Source: Alloalcanivorax balearicus MACL04
GTDB taxonomy: Bacteria > Pseudomonadota > Gammaproteobacteria > Pseudomonadales > Alcanivoracaceae
Assembly (NCBI RefSeq): GCF_025532145.1
Contig: NZ_ARXS01000008.1
Coordinates: 62,001 to 126,000, forward strand
Direction of reading: 5' to 3'
DNA: 64,000 nt
Part shown: positions 25,817 to 34,139 of the stretch, one piece after another
Layout: the number at the start of each line of letters is the position of its first letter
Numbering within the stretch: the stretch's first letter is position 1
Made by a program: the position numbers and the translations under genes
The notes under the pieces: generated by a model
Told to the model about the DNA's origin: nothing
Databases searched by the model: none
Seen by the model: the letters and a program-made list of their open reading frames with translations, nothing else

Positions 25817-25851
25817 ATGTAAATCTTGATTTTTTCAATCTATATTTACAT
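25817..25851. promoter_or_regulatory. 35-bp symmetric operator between CitMHS and the HTH/citrate-synthase gene
   Basis: The element has outer arms ATGTAAAT (25817-25824) and ATTTACAT (25844-25851) and inner arms GATT and AATC, each separated by three bases, around TTTTC. The symmetry is exact in spacing. It lies between the divergent start codons at 25735 and 25915 and is the likely site of an autoregulated repressor or activator. Confidence 0.75.
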
Positions 25852-25914
25852 TTATCATTCATGTGTGCTGTAATCGGCATAGCTGTGCTTGTCTTGAACA
25901 TCAAAGAGAAAGCA

Positions 25915-27132
25915 ATGTCCCGTGAACGACCAGGACGAACTCCCGTGAGTGATGATCATCTGTACCTGAGCGCCGAGGAAGCCGCCGACATGCTCGGCGT
26001 CAGCCTGCCTACCCTGTACGCGTACGTAAGCCGCAAAGGCATTCGCTCGGTGAAAGTCGAAGGGTCGCGCAAGCGGCGCTACTGGGCCGCCGACATCGAA
26101 AGGCTGTCCAGCGGCGAGCGCCGGACCAAGATAGCCGGGCAACCCGCGCTTGACCTGGGCAGCCAAAGCAGCGCCATCACCCTGCTAACCGACAACGGCG
26201 TCTATTACCGTGGCGTGAGCGCCACCGAGCTGGCTGACTCGGCCTCTGTCGAAGAAGCCGCGGAACTTATTTGGCAATCAGAAGGGGCATTTTCGGATTC
26301 TCTCCCGGTAATGCCGGAAGGCACCAAAGCGCTGCTTGACCTGTATCGTGATATGACCGTGTCGGAAAAAGCCATTGCGCTCTTTCCATTGGTTGAACGG
26401 GAAAATCCCCGATCCTTCGACCTGTCGCCCGATGCTTACGCCAGGACCGGTGCCGATGTAGTGCGCATCCTGGCGTCTCTTATCGCCGGCCACGGCAGGC
26501 CCGATACCAGGCCGCTGCACCGGTTCCTGACGCAGGAACTGGGACTTGATTCCGCCTATGAGGATTTGATCAGGCGCCTGCTGGTCCTGTTCATCGATCA
26601 CGAGTTCGATCATTGCACCTACAGTGTCAGAGCTGCGGCGCGTACTGGCGTGACGCCCTACTACGCGGCCATTGCAGGGCTTACCACCTATCAGGGCAGA
26701 AGAACCGCCTACAGCCGGCACCAGGCCGCCAACCGGCTGCTTACCGAGATATGCACGGCGAAGGATCCCACGCCCCCACTGTTGCAACACTTCAGCCAGA
26801 ACGGGGAAATTCCTGGCTTCAATCATTCCACGCACAGAGTCGAGGACCCGCGGGTCGATAATCTGATGACCGCCCTGACCGCCCTGTTTGAATCCGACCC
26901 GGAGTTCCGGAATCTTCTGAAGGCCGTCGAAGTGGCGAACGAACTGGTTCGCAAGCCGCCGGAGTTTGTCTTGCTGGCCAGTTTCGTGGGGCGCAAATGC
27001 AACCTGGTGGGCGAGGAGTTGGCGTTGGCGGGCATTGCCCGCACCATTGGCTGGATCGCTCATGCCAGCGAACAATGTCAACTGCCTCTGTCCCGGCAGC
27101 GGGCGAACTATATCGGCCAGCTTCCCCTGTAA
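25915..27132 (+). CDS. HTH-citrate synthase fold protein, probable transcriptional regulator
   Basis: The 405-residue protein starts with a MerR/excisionase-type HTH (LSAEEAADMLGVSLPTLYAYVSRKGIRSVKVEGSRKRRYW, about residues 14-54). A complete citrate-synthase fold follows. The first catalytic region survives as LFIDHEFDHCTYSVR, but the usual GPLHGG loop is replaced by QGRRTAYSRHQAA, and the Asp region reads PPEFVLLASF. It therefore probably binds a citrate-like ligand without catalysing. It is divergent from the CitMHS gene across a symmetric operator and convergent with leuD. I start it at 25915 (MSRERPGR). Residual citrate-synthase activity cannot be excluded. Confidence 0.8.
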   Translation: MSRERPGRTPVSDDHLYLSAEEAADMLGVSLPTLYAYVSRKGIRSVKVEGSRKRRYWAADIERLSSGERRTKIAGQPALDLGSQSSAITLLTDNGVYYRGVSATELADSASVEEAAELIWQSEGAFSDSLPVMPEGTKALLDLYRDMTVSEKAIALFPLVERENPRSFDLSPDAYARTGADVVRILASLIAGHGRPDTRPLHRFLTQELGLDSAYEDLIRRLLVLFIDHEFDHCTYSVRAAARTGVTPYYAAIAGLTTYQGRRTAYSRHQAANRLLTEICTAKDPTPPLLQHFSQNGEIPGFNHSTHRVEDPRVDNLMTALTALFESDPEFRNLLKAVEVANELVRKPPEFVLLASFVGRKCNLVGEELALAGIARTIGWIAHASEQCQLPLSRQRANYIGQLPL

Positions 27133-27165
27133 CCCCGGCACCGCCGGGTCTCGCGGCCCGGCGCC

Positions 27166-27774
27166 CTATGACAGCCAGGGATGAGCGGCGAAATGCCTCC
27201 GCTCGAACTGCTCGATCTCGTCACTCAGTTTGAGCGTGCCACCAATCGCATCGAGCCCCGACACCAAAGCGTCCTTTCGCAGGTCATCGATGGCGAAGCC
27301 AAGCGTGGCTCCGTCGGCGAGGGAGATTTTCTGCGCGGGCAGATCAATCTCAATCAGCGCCGTGCTTTCTTCGGACACCGCCTTGCCCACGTCGCCAACC
27401 TGTTCTTGCGTCAACTCGATCAGCAACACCCCATTGCGCTTGCAGTTATCAAAGAAGATGCCGGCGAAACTGCTTCCGATAAGCGCCCGGATACCAAGCT
27501 GCCTGAGCCCCCAGACCGCATGCTCACGACTCGAACCGCAACCAAAATTGGGACCCACGACAAGAAACTTCGCGTCACACCATGGCGCCCGGTTCAACAC
27601 GAAATCGGGATTCTTCCGTCCGTCGGGAAGAAAGCGCAGATCGTGAAATACCCCGCTGTCGAGCCCCGAACGGTCGATCCCCTTCAGAAACTGCTTTGGC
27701 ATGATGACATCGGTATCGATGTTGGCGGAGAGCATCGGCGCGGCCACGCCCCTGACATTGGTAAACGGTTCCAT
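27166..27774 (-). CDS. LeuD-like small subunit of an aconitase-family dehydratase
   Basis: The 202-residue subunit has the swivel-domain signatures of 3-isopropylmalate dehydratase small subunits: NIDTDVIMPKQFLK (residues 19-32), GPNFGCGSSREHAVWGLRQLGIRALIGSSFAGIFFDN and RNGVLLI. It pairs with the large subunit encoded immediately upstream; the ATG overlaps the stop of that gene by one base. In this context the substrate is probably a tricarboxylate or alkylmalate-type acid of the cluster rather than isopropylmalate, because no leuA or leuB is nearby. Confidence 0.85.
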   Translation of the reverse strand: MEPFTNVRGVAAPMLSANIDTDVIMPKQFLKGIDRSGLDSGVFHDLRFLPDGRKNPDFVLNRAPWCDAKFLVVGPNFGCGSSREHAVWGLRQLGIRALIGSSFAGIFFDNCKRNGVLLIELTQEQVGDVGKAVSEESTALIEIDLPAQKISLADGATLGFAIDDLRKDALVSGLDAIGGTLKLSDEIEQFERRHFAAHPWLS

Positions 27775-29216
27775 TAATCCTCCAGATCCGCGCGATCTTC
27801 TTCTCTGACGTCGGCGAGCCGCCCGGCGATGGCAGCCGCGGCCACCATCGCCGGGCTCATCAAATGGGTGCGAGCGCCCGCCCCCTGCCTTCCCTCGAAG
27901 TTACGGTTAGTGCTCGAGGCACACCGGTCGCCGGGAGCGAGCACGTCATCATTCATGGCAAGGCACATCGAGCAACCGGATTGCCGCCACTCGAACCCCG
28001 CGTCGATAAACTGTTGCGCCAACCCTTCCTCTTCCGCCTGCCGTTTGACCAGGGTCGAACCCGGAACGATCATTGCCCGCACATGACCCGCCACCGCACG
28101 GCCTCGCAGCACCCTGGCGGCGGAGCGCAGATCCTCGATACGCGAATTGGTACAGGAACCGATGAAGGCATGCGTGATGGGGATCGTGTCCAGACGTGTT
28201 CCCGGCTCCAGCGCCATATAGCGAAGAGCCCGCTGCATATCCCCGCGCTTGAGAAGGTCAGGCTCCTTTTGCGGATCTGGAACGCTTCCGTCTATGCTCA
28301 CGACCTGGTCCGGGCTTGTTCCCCAGGTCACCATCGGCCCGAGCTCCGCGGCGTCCAGAGTCACCACCCGGTCAAAATGGGCGCCGGGATCGCTATACAG
28401 CTCACGCCATTGGGCCAAAGCCCGCGTCCACATCTCGCCCTTCGGCGCCCGGGGCTTATCCGCCAGGTACGCGTAGACCTTGTCGTCAGGCGCCATGAAG
28501 GCCCCTCTGGCCCCGGCCTCGACGGCCATATTGCAGATGGTCATCCGCGCTTCCACCGACATGGCGTCGATGGCGGAGCCGCAAAACTCGATGGCGTAGC
28601 CGGACGCACCGGACGCGCCTATCCGCCCGATCAACGCCATGATGACATCCTTGGAAGTAACGGCCGGGGCCAGAGCACCGTCCACCACCACCCGCATGGC
28701 CTTGAGTTTTTTGTAGACCAGGGTCTGGGTAGCCAGCAGATGCTCGATCTCCGACGTGCCAATGCCAAAGCCGAAAGCCCCCAGCGCGCCATAAGTCGTG
28801 GTGTGACTGTCACCGGCCGCGATCACCATACCCGGCAGAATAAAACCTTGCTCAGGCGCGACCACATGTTCAATCCCCTGACGGCCGTCGAGGATATCGA
28901 ACAATTCAATACCGAACTCCGCGCAGTTCTGGCCGAAATACGACACCTGACGAGCACCTCCGGCATCGGCCACTGCAGCGGTACGCGACGGCGAGGTGGG
29001 GTTCACATGGTCCACCACCCCCAGGGTGGCAGAGGGCCGACGCACCTTCCGCCCCGCCTCCCGGAGTCCGCTGAACGCCTGGGGGCTGGTGTACTCATTG
29101 GCGACCTGGCGATCAATGTAGAGCAGCACATGCCCATGCTCATCCAGTTCACGAATGGTGTGTGAGTCGATGTGCTTGTCGTAGAGGGTTCTCGGCTCCT
29201 TGGCGTCTTCAAACAT
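27774..29216 (-). CDS. LeuC-like large subunit of an aconitase-family dehydratase
   Basis: The 480-residue protein is an aconitase-superfamily large subunit. The [4Fe-4S] ligands are visible as Cys in FIGSCTNSRIEDL and in SGCSMCLAMN. The active-site segment GDSHTTTYGALGAFGFGIGTSE (about residues 125-147) and the ending GRQGAGARTHLMSPAMVAAAA fit LeuC. With LeuD downstream it would isomerise or hydrate a 2- or 3-hydroxy di/tricarboxylate. I start at ATG 29216 (MFEDAKEP) preceded by GGAGCCGCC. It is transcribed alone with leuD, behind an AT-rich region with two dyads. Housekeeping leucine genes are not linked. Confidence 0.86.
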   Translation of the reverse strand: MFEDAKEPRTLYDKHIDSHTIRELDEHGHVLLYIDRQVANEYTSPQAFSGLREAGRKVRRPSATLGVVDHVNPTSPSRTAAVADAGGARQVSYFGQNCAEFGIELFDILDGRQGIEHVVAPEQGFILPGMVIAAGDSHTTTYGALGAFGFGIGTSEIEHLLATQTLVYKKLKAMRVVVDGALAPAVTSKDVIMALIGRIGASGASGYAIEFCGSAIDAMSVEARMTICNMAVEAGARGAFMAPDDKVYAYLADKPRAPKGEMWTRALAQWRELYSDPGAHFDRVVTLDAAELGPMVTWGTSPDQVVSIDGSVPDPQKEPDLLKRGDMQRALRYMALEPGTRLDTIPITHAFIGSCTNSRIEDLRSAARVLRGRAVAGHVRAMIVPGSTLVKRQAEEEGLAQQFIDAGFEWRQSGCSMCLAMNDDVLAPGDRCASSTNRNFEGRQGAGARTHLMSPAMVAAAAIAGRLADVREEDRADLED

Positions 29217-29325
29217 GGCGGCTCCAAAACATAGCGGTTCCAAAGTCCATCACTATCTTGTCCCTTACCCCTTCATCTCAAACCAGAGGGCAAGGGAGGA
29301 CGACTGAAGGCGGGAGCATATACAC

Positions 29326-29372
29326 ACACAAATTATGTGTAAATGTGTACTATTTTTATCAACTATTGATAA
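29326..29372. promoter_or_regulatory. two dyads in the AT-rich region upstream of leuC-like gene
   Basis: ACACA-AATTA-TGTGT (29326-29340) and a perfect 17-bp inverted repeat TTATCAACTATTGATAA (29356-29372) lie in the 405-base region between the leuC-like gene and the divergent esterase gene. They are operator candidates for either direction. The rest of the region is AT-rich and holds no gene that I can support. Confidence 0.5.
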
Positions 29373-29621
29373 TTCTTTATTCTACTTAAATAACAGATCG
29401 AGACGCCGCAGCGCCGACAAAACCCGACACCCAAAACAAAAAAAACCGCTTTTACACCTTACTTTCGCCAGCAATCTCGACGACACGCTCGGCGTAAGGC
29501 CAGCAATCCTTATATTGATAAAGTTCGTACAGATTTATTTGATTCAGTCAATGATATATGTTCCACCGACTTGCTGTTTGACCTGGTGCCCTCGGCCCCG
29601 ATTCAGAGAAGCGAACTCTCA

Positions 29622-30902
29622 ATGCCTATTTTTCAAACCTTTAAACCGTCACCAGCCCTTATGCGAATCTGCCTTGGGGCCATCGTAGCGATTTCATCCA
29701 ACCTGTTGAGCGCCGGCGAGTTACCGGTCGGTCCGTCTTCGGGGGATATGGACCTCTCCCCGTTTTATCGCTGGCGCAACGAGATGCCTCAATCTCCCGG
29801 TGCGGTACTGCGGAGCCAGACTCTGCCGCCGCAGAAGACCATGCCAGCGGCCTCGGAAGCCATCCGCCTTCTCTATAGCTCAACGGACCAACGTTGGCAT
29901 TCCGGCGCGATTCCCGTCAGCGGGACCCTGTTCCTTCCGGTTGGATCCGTGCCCGCAGGGGGATGGCCCATTCTGGCCTGGGGCCATGGAACGCTCGGTA
30001 TCGCCGACGTCTGCGCCCCTTCCTGGACTGGCTTCAGGGATCGTGACGCGGCGTACCTCAACCGCTGGCTGAAGCGGGGCTTCGCCGTCGTCGCCACCGA
30101 CTATCAGGGCCTGGGCGGCCCCGGTCCTCACCCCTATTCAGTCTGGCGGGCGGAAGGAACTTCCGTGCTGGATTCAATCCGCGCCGCCCGCGCGGCCAGG
30201 CCAGGCCGGATTGACAACCGCGCCATCCTGGCGGGGCAATCCCAGGGCGGAGGCGCGGCGCTGGGAGCGGCGACACTGGCGGCAAACTACGCCCCGGACC
30301 TGGATATCCTCGGCGCGGTTGTAACCGGTCCGAACAGCACCTTCCCCGATGGCCCCATCGAGGTACCACCACGCCAGTCCATGACCATGTTTCTTGCGTT
30401 CGCCACCGGTGGTCTGCGAGAGGATGGCCCCGGCATAGAGGACATCCTCTCCCCTCCAGGCCTTGAGCTTCTCGACGTTGCCCGTCGGAGCTGCACGCGT
30501 GACATCGCCATCAAGGCACGAGAGTTGAAGATCACCTCGCCTCTCGATCTTCTCGACATCAGCCCCGAGCGGCTCGCCACTCTGCGCGTGCCCACCACCG
30601 ATATGCCGGCGACGACGATTCCCTTCCCGCTACTGATTGCCACCGGCCAGGCCGATGAAACCATCCCTCCGGCCAGACAACATGCCGTGGCGGCGGCACT
30701 GTGCGCCGCCGGCAATAAAGTCACCTGGCATGTTTACCAGGGGCTGGGCCATGACGGCGCGATGCACGGCTCGCTCAATGACGCCTTCGCTTTCGCGCGC
30801 GCTCGACTCGATGGACAGCCCCCCACTTCGAACTGCGACGACATCCAACCGCCCGGACCGCCCGGCAGCAGAGATCCAGACAAGCCTTTCAATGACGATT
30901 GA
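29622..30902 (+). CDS. secreted alpha/beta-hydrolase, secretory-lipase (LIP)-like
   Basis: The 426-residue protein has a hydrophobic export signal (LMRICLGAIVAISSNLLSAGE) and an alpha/beta-hydrolase fold. The oxyanion region is LAWGHGTLGIADVCAP, the nucleophile elbow is GQSQGGGAALG (Ser about residue 197), and the acid and His are in TGQADETIPPARQH and GLGHDGAMHG. This pattern resembles secretory lipases and tannase/feruloyl-esterase relatives. The start is uncertain (ATG 29622 or 29661). It is divergent from leuC and precedes the AbrB-type gene, so it may release the acid that the cluster degrades from an ester. The substrate is unknown. Confidence 0.8.
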   Translation: MPIFQTFKPSPALMRICLGAIVAISSNLLSAGELPVGPSSGDMDLSPFYRWRNEMPQSPGAVLRSQTLPPQKTMPAASEAIRLLYSSTDQRWHSGAIPVSGTLFLPVGSVPAGGWPILAWGHGTLGIADVCAPSWTGFRDRDAAYLNRWLKRGFAVVATDYQGLGGPGPHPYSVWRAEGTSVLDSIRAARAARPGRIDNRAILAGQSQGGGAALGAATLAANYAPDLDILGAVVTGPNSTFPDGPIEVPPRQSMTMFLAFATGGLREDGPGIEDILSPPGLELLDVARRSCTRDIAIKARELKITSPLDLLDISPERLATLRVPTTDMPATTIPFPLLIATGQADETIPPARQHAVAAALCAAGNKVTWHVYQGLGHDGAMHGSLNDAFAFARARLDGQPPTSNCDDIQPPGPPGSRDPDKPFNDD

Positions 30903-30932
30903 TCGTGGGCGAAGCGCAAGCGGGAATCGATA

Positions 30933-32009
30933 ATGACAACAAGCAGCACTCGAAAACGTCTCTCATGGCTCCTGCTTATCCTGCTGTCGGTAGGAGCCGC
31001 CACCTTGATGCGCCAGCTGCAACTGCCGGCGGCTTTCATGCTTGGGCCGATGATCGCGGCGGTAGTCGTTGCCCTGGGCGGAAGCGGCCTTCGTCTGCAC
31101 AGGAACTTCTCGCTCGGCGCGCAAAGTGTCATGGGGTGTCTGATCGCCGCCTTTATCACACCGAAGCTGCTGGCCGTCTACATGGACCACTGGTTGCTGC
31201 TGACAACCATCAACCTCACCACCATGGCCATTATCGTGGTCATCAGTGTTGTCATCGCGCGGCGTCGCTGGTTGCCCAACACCACCGCCATCTGGGGGCT
31301 CTTCCCCGGGGCGGCCTCCGCCATGGTCCTGCTCGCCGACACCCACCATTCCGATCCGCGCGTCGTCGCGATGATGCAGTACTCACGAATCGTGCTGGTT
31401 TCCGTCGCCTCCATCGCCATGGCGGCGCTACTTGATCAGATGCATGATGGCGGCGCATCAGCGGCGGGCCCGCTCCGGTTGACCTGGTCTCTGCCCACGG
31501 ATTATCCGCCCATCCTCGCCGGTCTGGCGCTGGCACTGTGCGGCTATGCCACCAGCAAACTGACCGGCAACGGCACTCTGGCACTGCTCATCCCCGCTTT
31601 CGGCGGTACCGCCTTGCAGGGAGCCGGTCTGGTCACGATCGAGGTTCCGTCATTCATCTTCATTCCCGCTTTCGCCATGACCGGCTGGTACGTGGGACTG
31701 ACGTTCACTCGTGGCGCGATCAAGCACTGTCTTAAACTGTTACCGATCATGTTGTCGGCGACGGCGGTGGTCATTCTCATGTGCGGCCTGATGGCGCTGC
31801 TGCTGGCGCGCACGGTCCCGGGCATCGACTTGCTGACCGCCTATCTGGCGCTGAGCCCGGGCGGCATCGAAACCATCATTATTATCGCCAGGGACGCCGA
31901 CGTGGTTCTGCCGCTGATACTGGCTTCGCAGTTCCTGCGCCTGTTGATCGTGCTGTCGATAGGCCCCAGAGTCGCCAGAGCAGTGGCGGGCTGGCAGAGT
32001 CGGCAGTAA
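30933..32009 (+). CDS. AbrB family membrane protein
   Basis: The 358-residue protein has about 10 helices in two repeats, each with the AbrB-type signature: LQLPAAFMLGPMIAAVVVA (residues 29-47), NFSLGAQSVMGCLIA, LFPGAASAMVLLAD, LTGNGTLALLIPAF and LALSPGGIETIIIIA near the end. Members of this family (COG3180) are annotated as ammonia monooxygenase-linked or AbrB membrane proteins and are probably small-molecule carriers. It starts 30 bases after the esterase gene in the same direction, so the two may share a promoter. A carboxylate-transport role fits the cluster but is inferred. Confidence 0.85.
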   Translation: MTTSSTRKRLSWLLLILLSVGAATLMRQLQLPAAFMLGPMIAAVVVALGGSGLRLHRNFSLGAQSVMGCLIAAFITPKLLAVYMDHWLLLTTINLTTMAIIVVISVVIARRRWLPNTTAIWGLFPGAASAMVLLADTHHSDPRVVAMMQYSRIVLVSVASIAMAALLDQMHDGGASAAGPLRLTWSLPTDYPPILAGLALALCGYATSKLTGNGTLALLIPAFGGTALQGAGLVTIEVPSFIFIPAFAMTGWYVGLTFTRGAIKHCLKLLPIMLSATAVVILMCGLMALLLARTVPGIDLLTAYLALSPGGIETIIIIARDADVVLPLILASQFLRLLIVLSIGPRVARAVAGWQSRQ

Positions 32010-32096
32010 TCGGATTCACTGTGAGCGTTGGCGCAATCAAGCTTTGTGGCGGCATGCCAGTCCCACGGCTTTGGGACGGTCCGCCTACAGGCTGAT

Positions 32097-32159
32097 CGCT
32101 GGCAAGCCCGCTCCCACAGCGGCTTCGTAGCTTTGTCTGTGGGAGCGGGCTTGCCAGCG
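32097..32159. repeat. paired REP-like palindrome
   Basis: Two perfect 23-base complementary arms (32097-32119 and 32137-32159) enclose a 17-base loop. Each contains the recurring GCTCCCACAG / CTGTGGGAGC and GCAAG / CTTGC segments found at several places in this window. It lies between the convergent AbrB gene and tRNA-Ser and may also serve as a terminator. Confidence 0.85.
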
Positions 32160-32242
32160 AATGGAGGTGTCAGTGTGGCGGAGTGTTGCGCGCAAGCGCG
32201 GCTGGTCGAACCGGCGGGTTCTTTCCGCTACCGGTCACCGAT

Positions 32243-32283
32243 ACAAACAAAAACGCCCCGCGGAGCGGGGCGCTTTTGTTTGT
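32243..32283 (-). terminator. Rho-independent terminator downstream of tRNA-Ser
   Basis: A 19-base-arm hairpin with core CGCCCCGC / GCGGGGCG and loop GGA is flanked by A-rich and T-rich arms, so it can terminate in both directions. It begins immediately after the tRNA 3' end on the minus strand. Confidence 0.9.
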
Positions 32284-32284
32284 A

Positions 32285-32374
32285 TGGCGGAGAGGGCGGG
32301 ATTCGAACCCGCGATACGGTTACCCATATGGTTCCTTAGCAGGGAACTGGTTTCAGCCACTCACCCACCTCTCC
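32285..32374 (-). tRNA. tRNA-Ser (anticodon GCU)
   Basis: Read on the minus strand, the 90-base gene begins GGAGAGGTGGGTGAGTGGC and ends with an encoded CCA. The acceptor stem GGAGAGG pairs with CCTCTCC, the anticodon stem-loop is GTTCC-CTGCTAA-GGAAC with anticodon GCT, a long variable arm identifies tRNA-Ser, and GGTTCGAATCC forms the T arm. It lies downstream of csrA, the arrangement seen in Pseudomonas and Alcanivorax. Confidence 0.96.
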
Positions 32375-32469
32375 GGAACACGGTCGATCGCTTGTTGCTT
32401 ACTTCTTTACGGCGATCCGTGACATCGCCGCGCATCATACCAGTTTGAGCAAAAAATACAGCTCAAAAA

Positions 32470-32658
32470 TCAGGCAGACTCGCCATCAGTACCTTTTTCG
32501 TGCTGGATACGCTGATAAATTTCCTCACGGTGCACCGCCACCTCTTTGGGCGCGTTAACACCAATACGTACCTGGTTACCTTTTACACCCAGGACGGTGA
32601 CGGTGACATCGTCGCCGACCATGAGCGTCTCGCCGACGCGGCGGGTCAGAATAAGCAT
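32470..32658 (-). CDS. csrA: carbon storage regulator CsrA
   Basis: The 62-residue RNA-binding protein shows the full CsrA sequence pattern: [34 protein letters not shown] and [12 protein letters not shown]. CsrA dimers bind GGA-containing mRNA leaders and repress or stabilise them. R44 and the first strand, needed for RNA contact, are present. GGAGGGAA precedes the ATG. It lies between lysC and tRNA-Ser, the usual order in related genomes. Confidence 0.97.
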   Translation of the reverse strand: MLILTRRVGETLMVGDDVTVTVLGVKGNQVRIGVNAPKEVAVHREEIYQRIQHEKGTDGESA

Positions 32659-32816
32659 GGGAGTTCCCTCCTCGAATCCATATATTGTTCAGTGAGCGCG
32701 GTTTTGCACACTGGATACGAGCCACCCGTCATCCTTGAGCGTTCCACTATCGGGAAGCCGGTACCCGCCCCGTGTGCGAGGCGGGTAGTATGCCGCATGC
32801 CAATACGAATGTCTTG

Positions 32817-34043
32817 TCAGGCGGCGGGCTGATCCAGCTCGAAGGCCTGGTGCAGTGCGCGAACCGCCAGCTCCAGGTACTTTTCGGCCACCACCACGGA
32901 AATCTTGATTTCCGAAGTGGAGATCATAGTGATATTAACCCCTTCCTGGGCCAGGGTTTCAAACATCTTGCTGGCCACGCCGGCGTGGGAGCGCATGCCC
33001 ACACCCACCAGGGAGATCTTGGCGATCTTGTCGTCACCGATGATTTCCGGGTTGCCCAGCTCCGACGCCGATTTCTGCAGCGCGTCCTTGGCCTTGTTGA
33101 AGTCGTTGCGGTGCACGGTGAACGTGAAGTCGGTGGCGCCGTCGGCCCCTACGTTCTGCACGATCATGTCCACTTCGATATTGGCGTCGCTTACCGGGCC
33201 GAGAATCTTGGCGGCGATACCCGGGGTGTCGGGGGCACCGCGCACGGTGATCTTGGCTTCATCACGGGTAAAAGCAATGCCAGAAATTACCGGCTTTTCC
33301 ATATCCACCTCGTCGTCGACGGTAATGAGGGTGCCCGGACCCTCCTGAAAACTGGACAGTACACGCAGCGGCACATTGTATTTGCCGGCAAACTCCACCG
33401 AACGGATCTGCAGCACCTTGGAGCCGAGGCTGGCCATTTCCAGCATTTCCTCGAAGGTGATCTTGTCCAGGCGGCGGGCACTGTCCACCACCCGGGGATC
33501 CGTGGTGTAAACCCCGTCCACGTCGGTATAGATCTGACACTCATCGGCCTTCAGGGCAGCCGCCAGGGCCACCGCCGTGGTGTCGGAACCACCCCGGCCA
33601 AGGGTGGTGATGTGGCCGTCGTCGTTGATCCCCTGGAACCCGGCCACCACGACCACGCGCCCGGCCTTCAGGTCGGCGCTCATTTTCTGGTCGTCGATGT
33701 CCTCGATACGCGCCTTGGAGTGGCTGTGATCGGTGCGGATCGGCACCTGCCAGCCGGTGTAGGAGCGGGCATCGATACCACGGCCATGCAGGGCCATGGA
33801 CAGCAGCGCGATGGTGACCTGCTCACCGGTGGACACCAGCACGTCCATTTCCCGCGGAGACGGGGTGCCGCTGATGCCGTTGGCCAGCTCGATCAAACGG
33901 TTGGTTTCGCCGCTCATGGCGGAAACCACCACCACCACCTGATCACCCTGCTGGTGAAAGCGCGCCACCCGTTCGGCGACGGCCTGGATGCGTTCGACGG
34001 ACCCCACGGAGGTGCCGCCGTATTTCTGAACAATTAGGGCCAT
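32817..34043 (-). CDS. lysC: aspartate kinase
   Basis: The 408-residue enzyme phosphorylates aspartate in lysine, threonine and methionine synthesis. It starts [14 protein letters not shown] (kinase nucleotide site), has [29 protein letters not shown] with the aspartate-binding region, and carries two C-terminal ACT domains (from about residue 265) that give feedback control. I start at 34043; codons further upstream are in frame but outside the family alignment. No strong ribosome site is visible (GGAAC). It follows alaS by about 95 bases and precedes csrA, as in Pseudomonas. Confidence 0.96.
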   Translation of the reverse strand: MALIVQKYGGTSVGSVERIQAVAERVARFHQQGDQVVVVVSAMSGETNRLIELANGISGTPSPREMDVLVSTGEQVTIALLSMALHGRGIDARSYTGWQVPIRTDHSHSKARIEDIDDQKMSADLKAGRVVVVAGFQGINDDGHITTLGRGGSDTTAVALAAALKADECQIYTDVDGVYTTDPRVVDSARRLDKITFEEMLEMASLGSKVLQIRSVEFAGKYNVPLRVLSSFQEGPGTLITVDDEVDMEKPVISGIAFTRDEAKITVRGAPDTPGIAAKILGPVSDANIEVDMIVQNVGADGATDFTFTVHRNDFNKAKDALQKSASELGNPEIIGDDKIAKISLVGVGMRSHAGVASKMFETLAQEGVNITMISTSEIKISVVVAEKYLELAVRALHQAFELDQPAA

Positions 34044-34139
34044 ATATGACGTTGTTCCGCAAAAAAGGGCGCGTAAGGGTAACATTTCCGCGCCCGGTTA
34101 TCATGTGAGGCCGATTTTTCCCGCCGAAGCACCGCGGGT

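Noticed and set aside
27774-29216. Leucine biosynthesis leuC/leuD
   Set aside because: No leuA or leuB is present and the genes lie in a transporter/porin/esterase cluster, so a catabolic paralogue is more likely.
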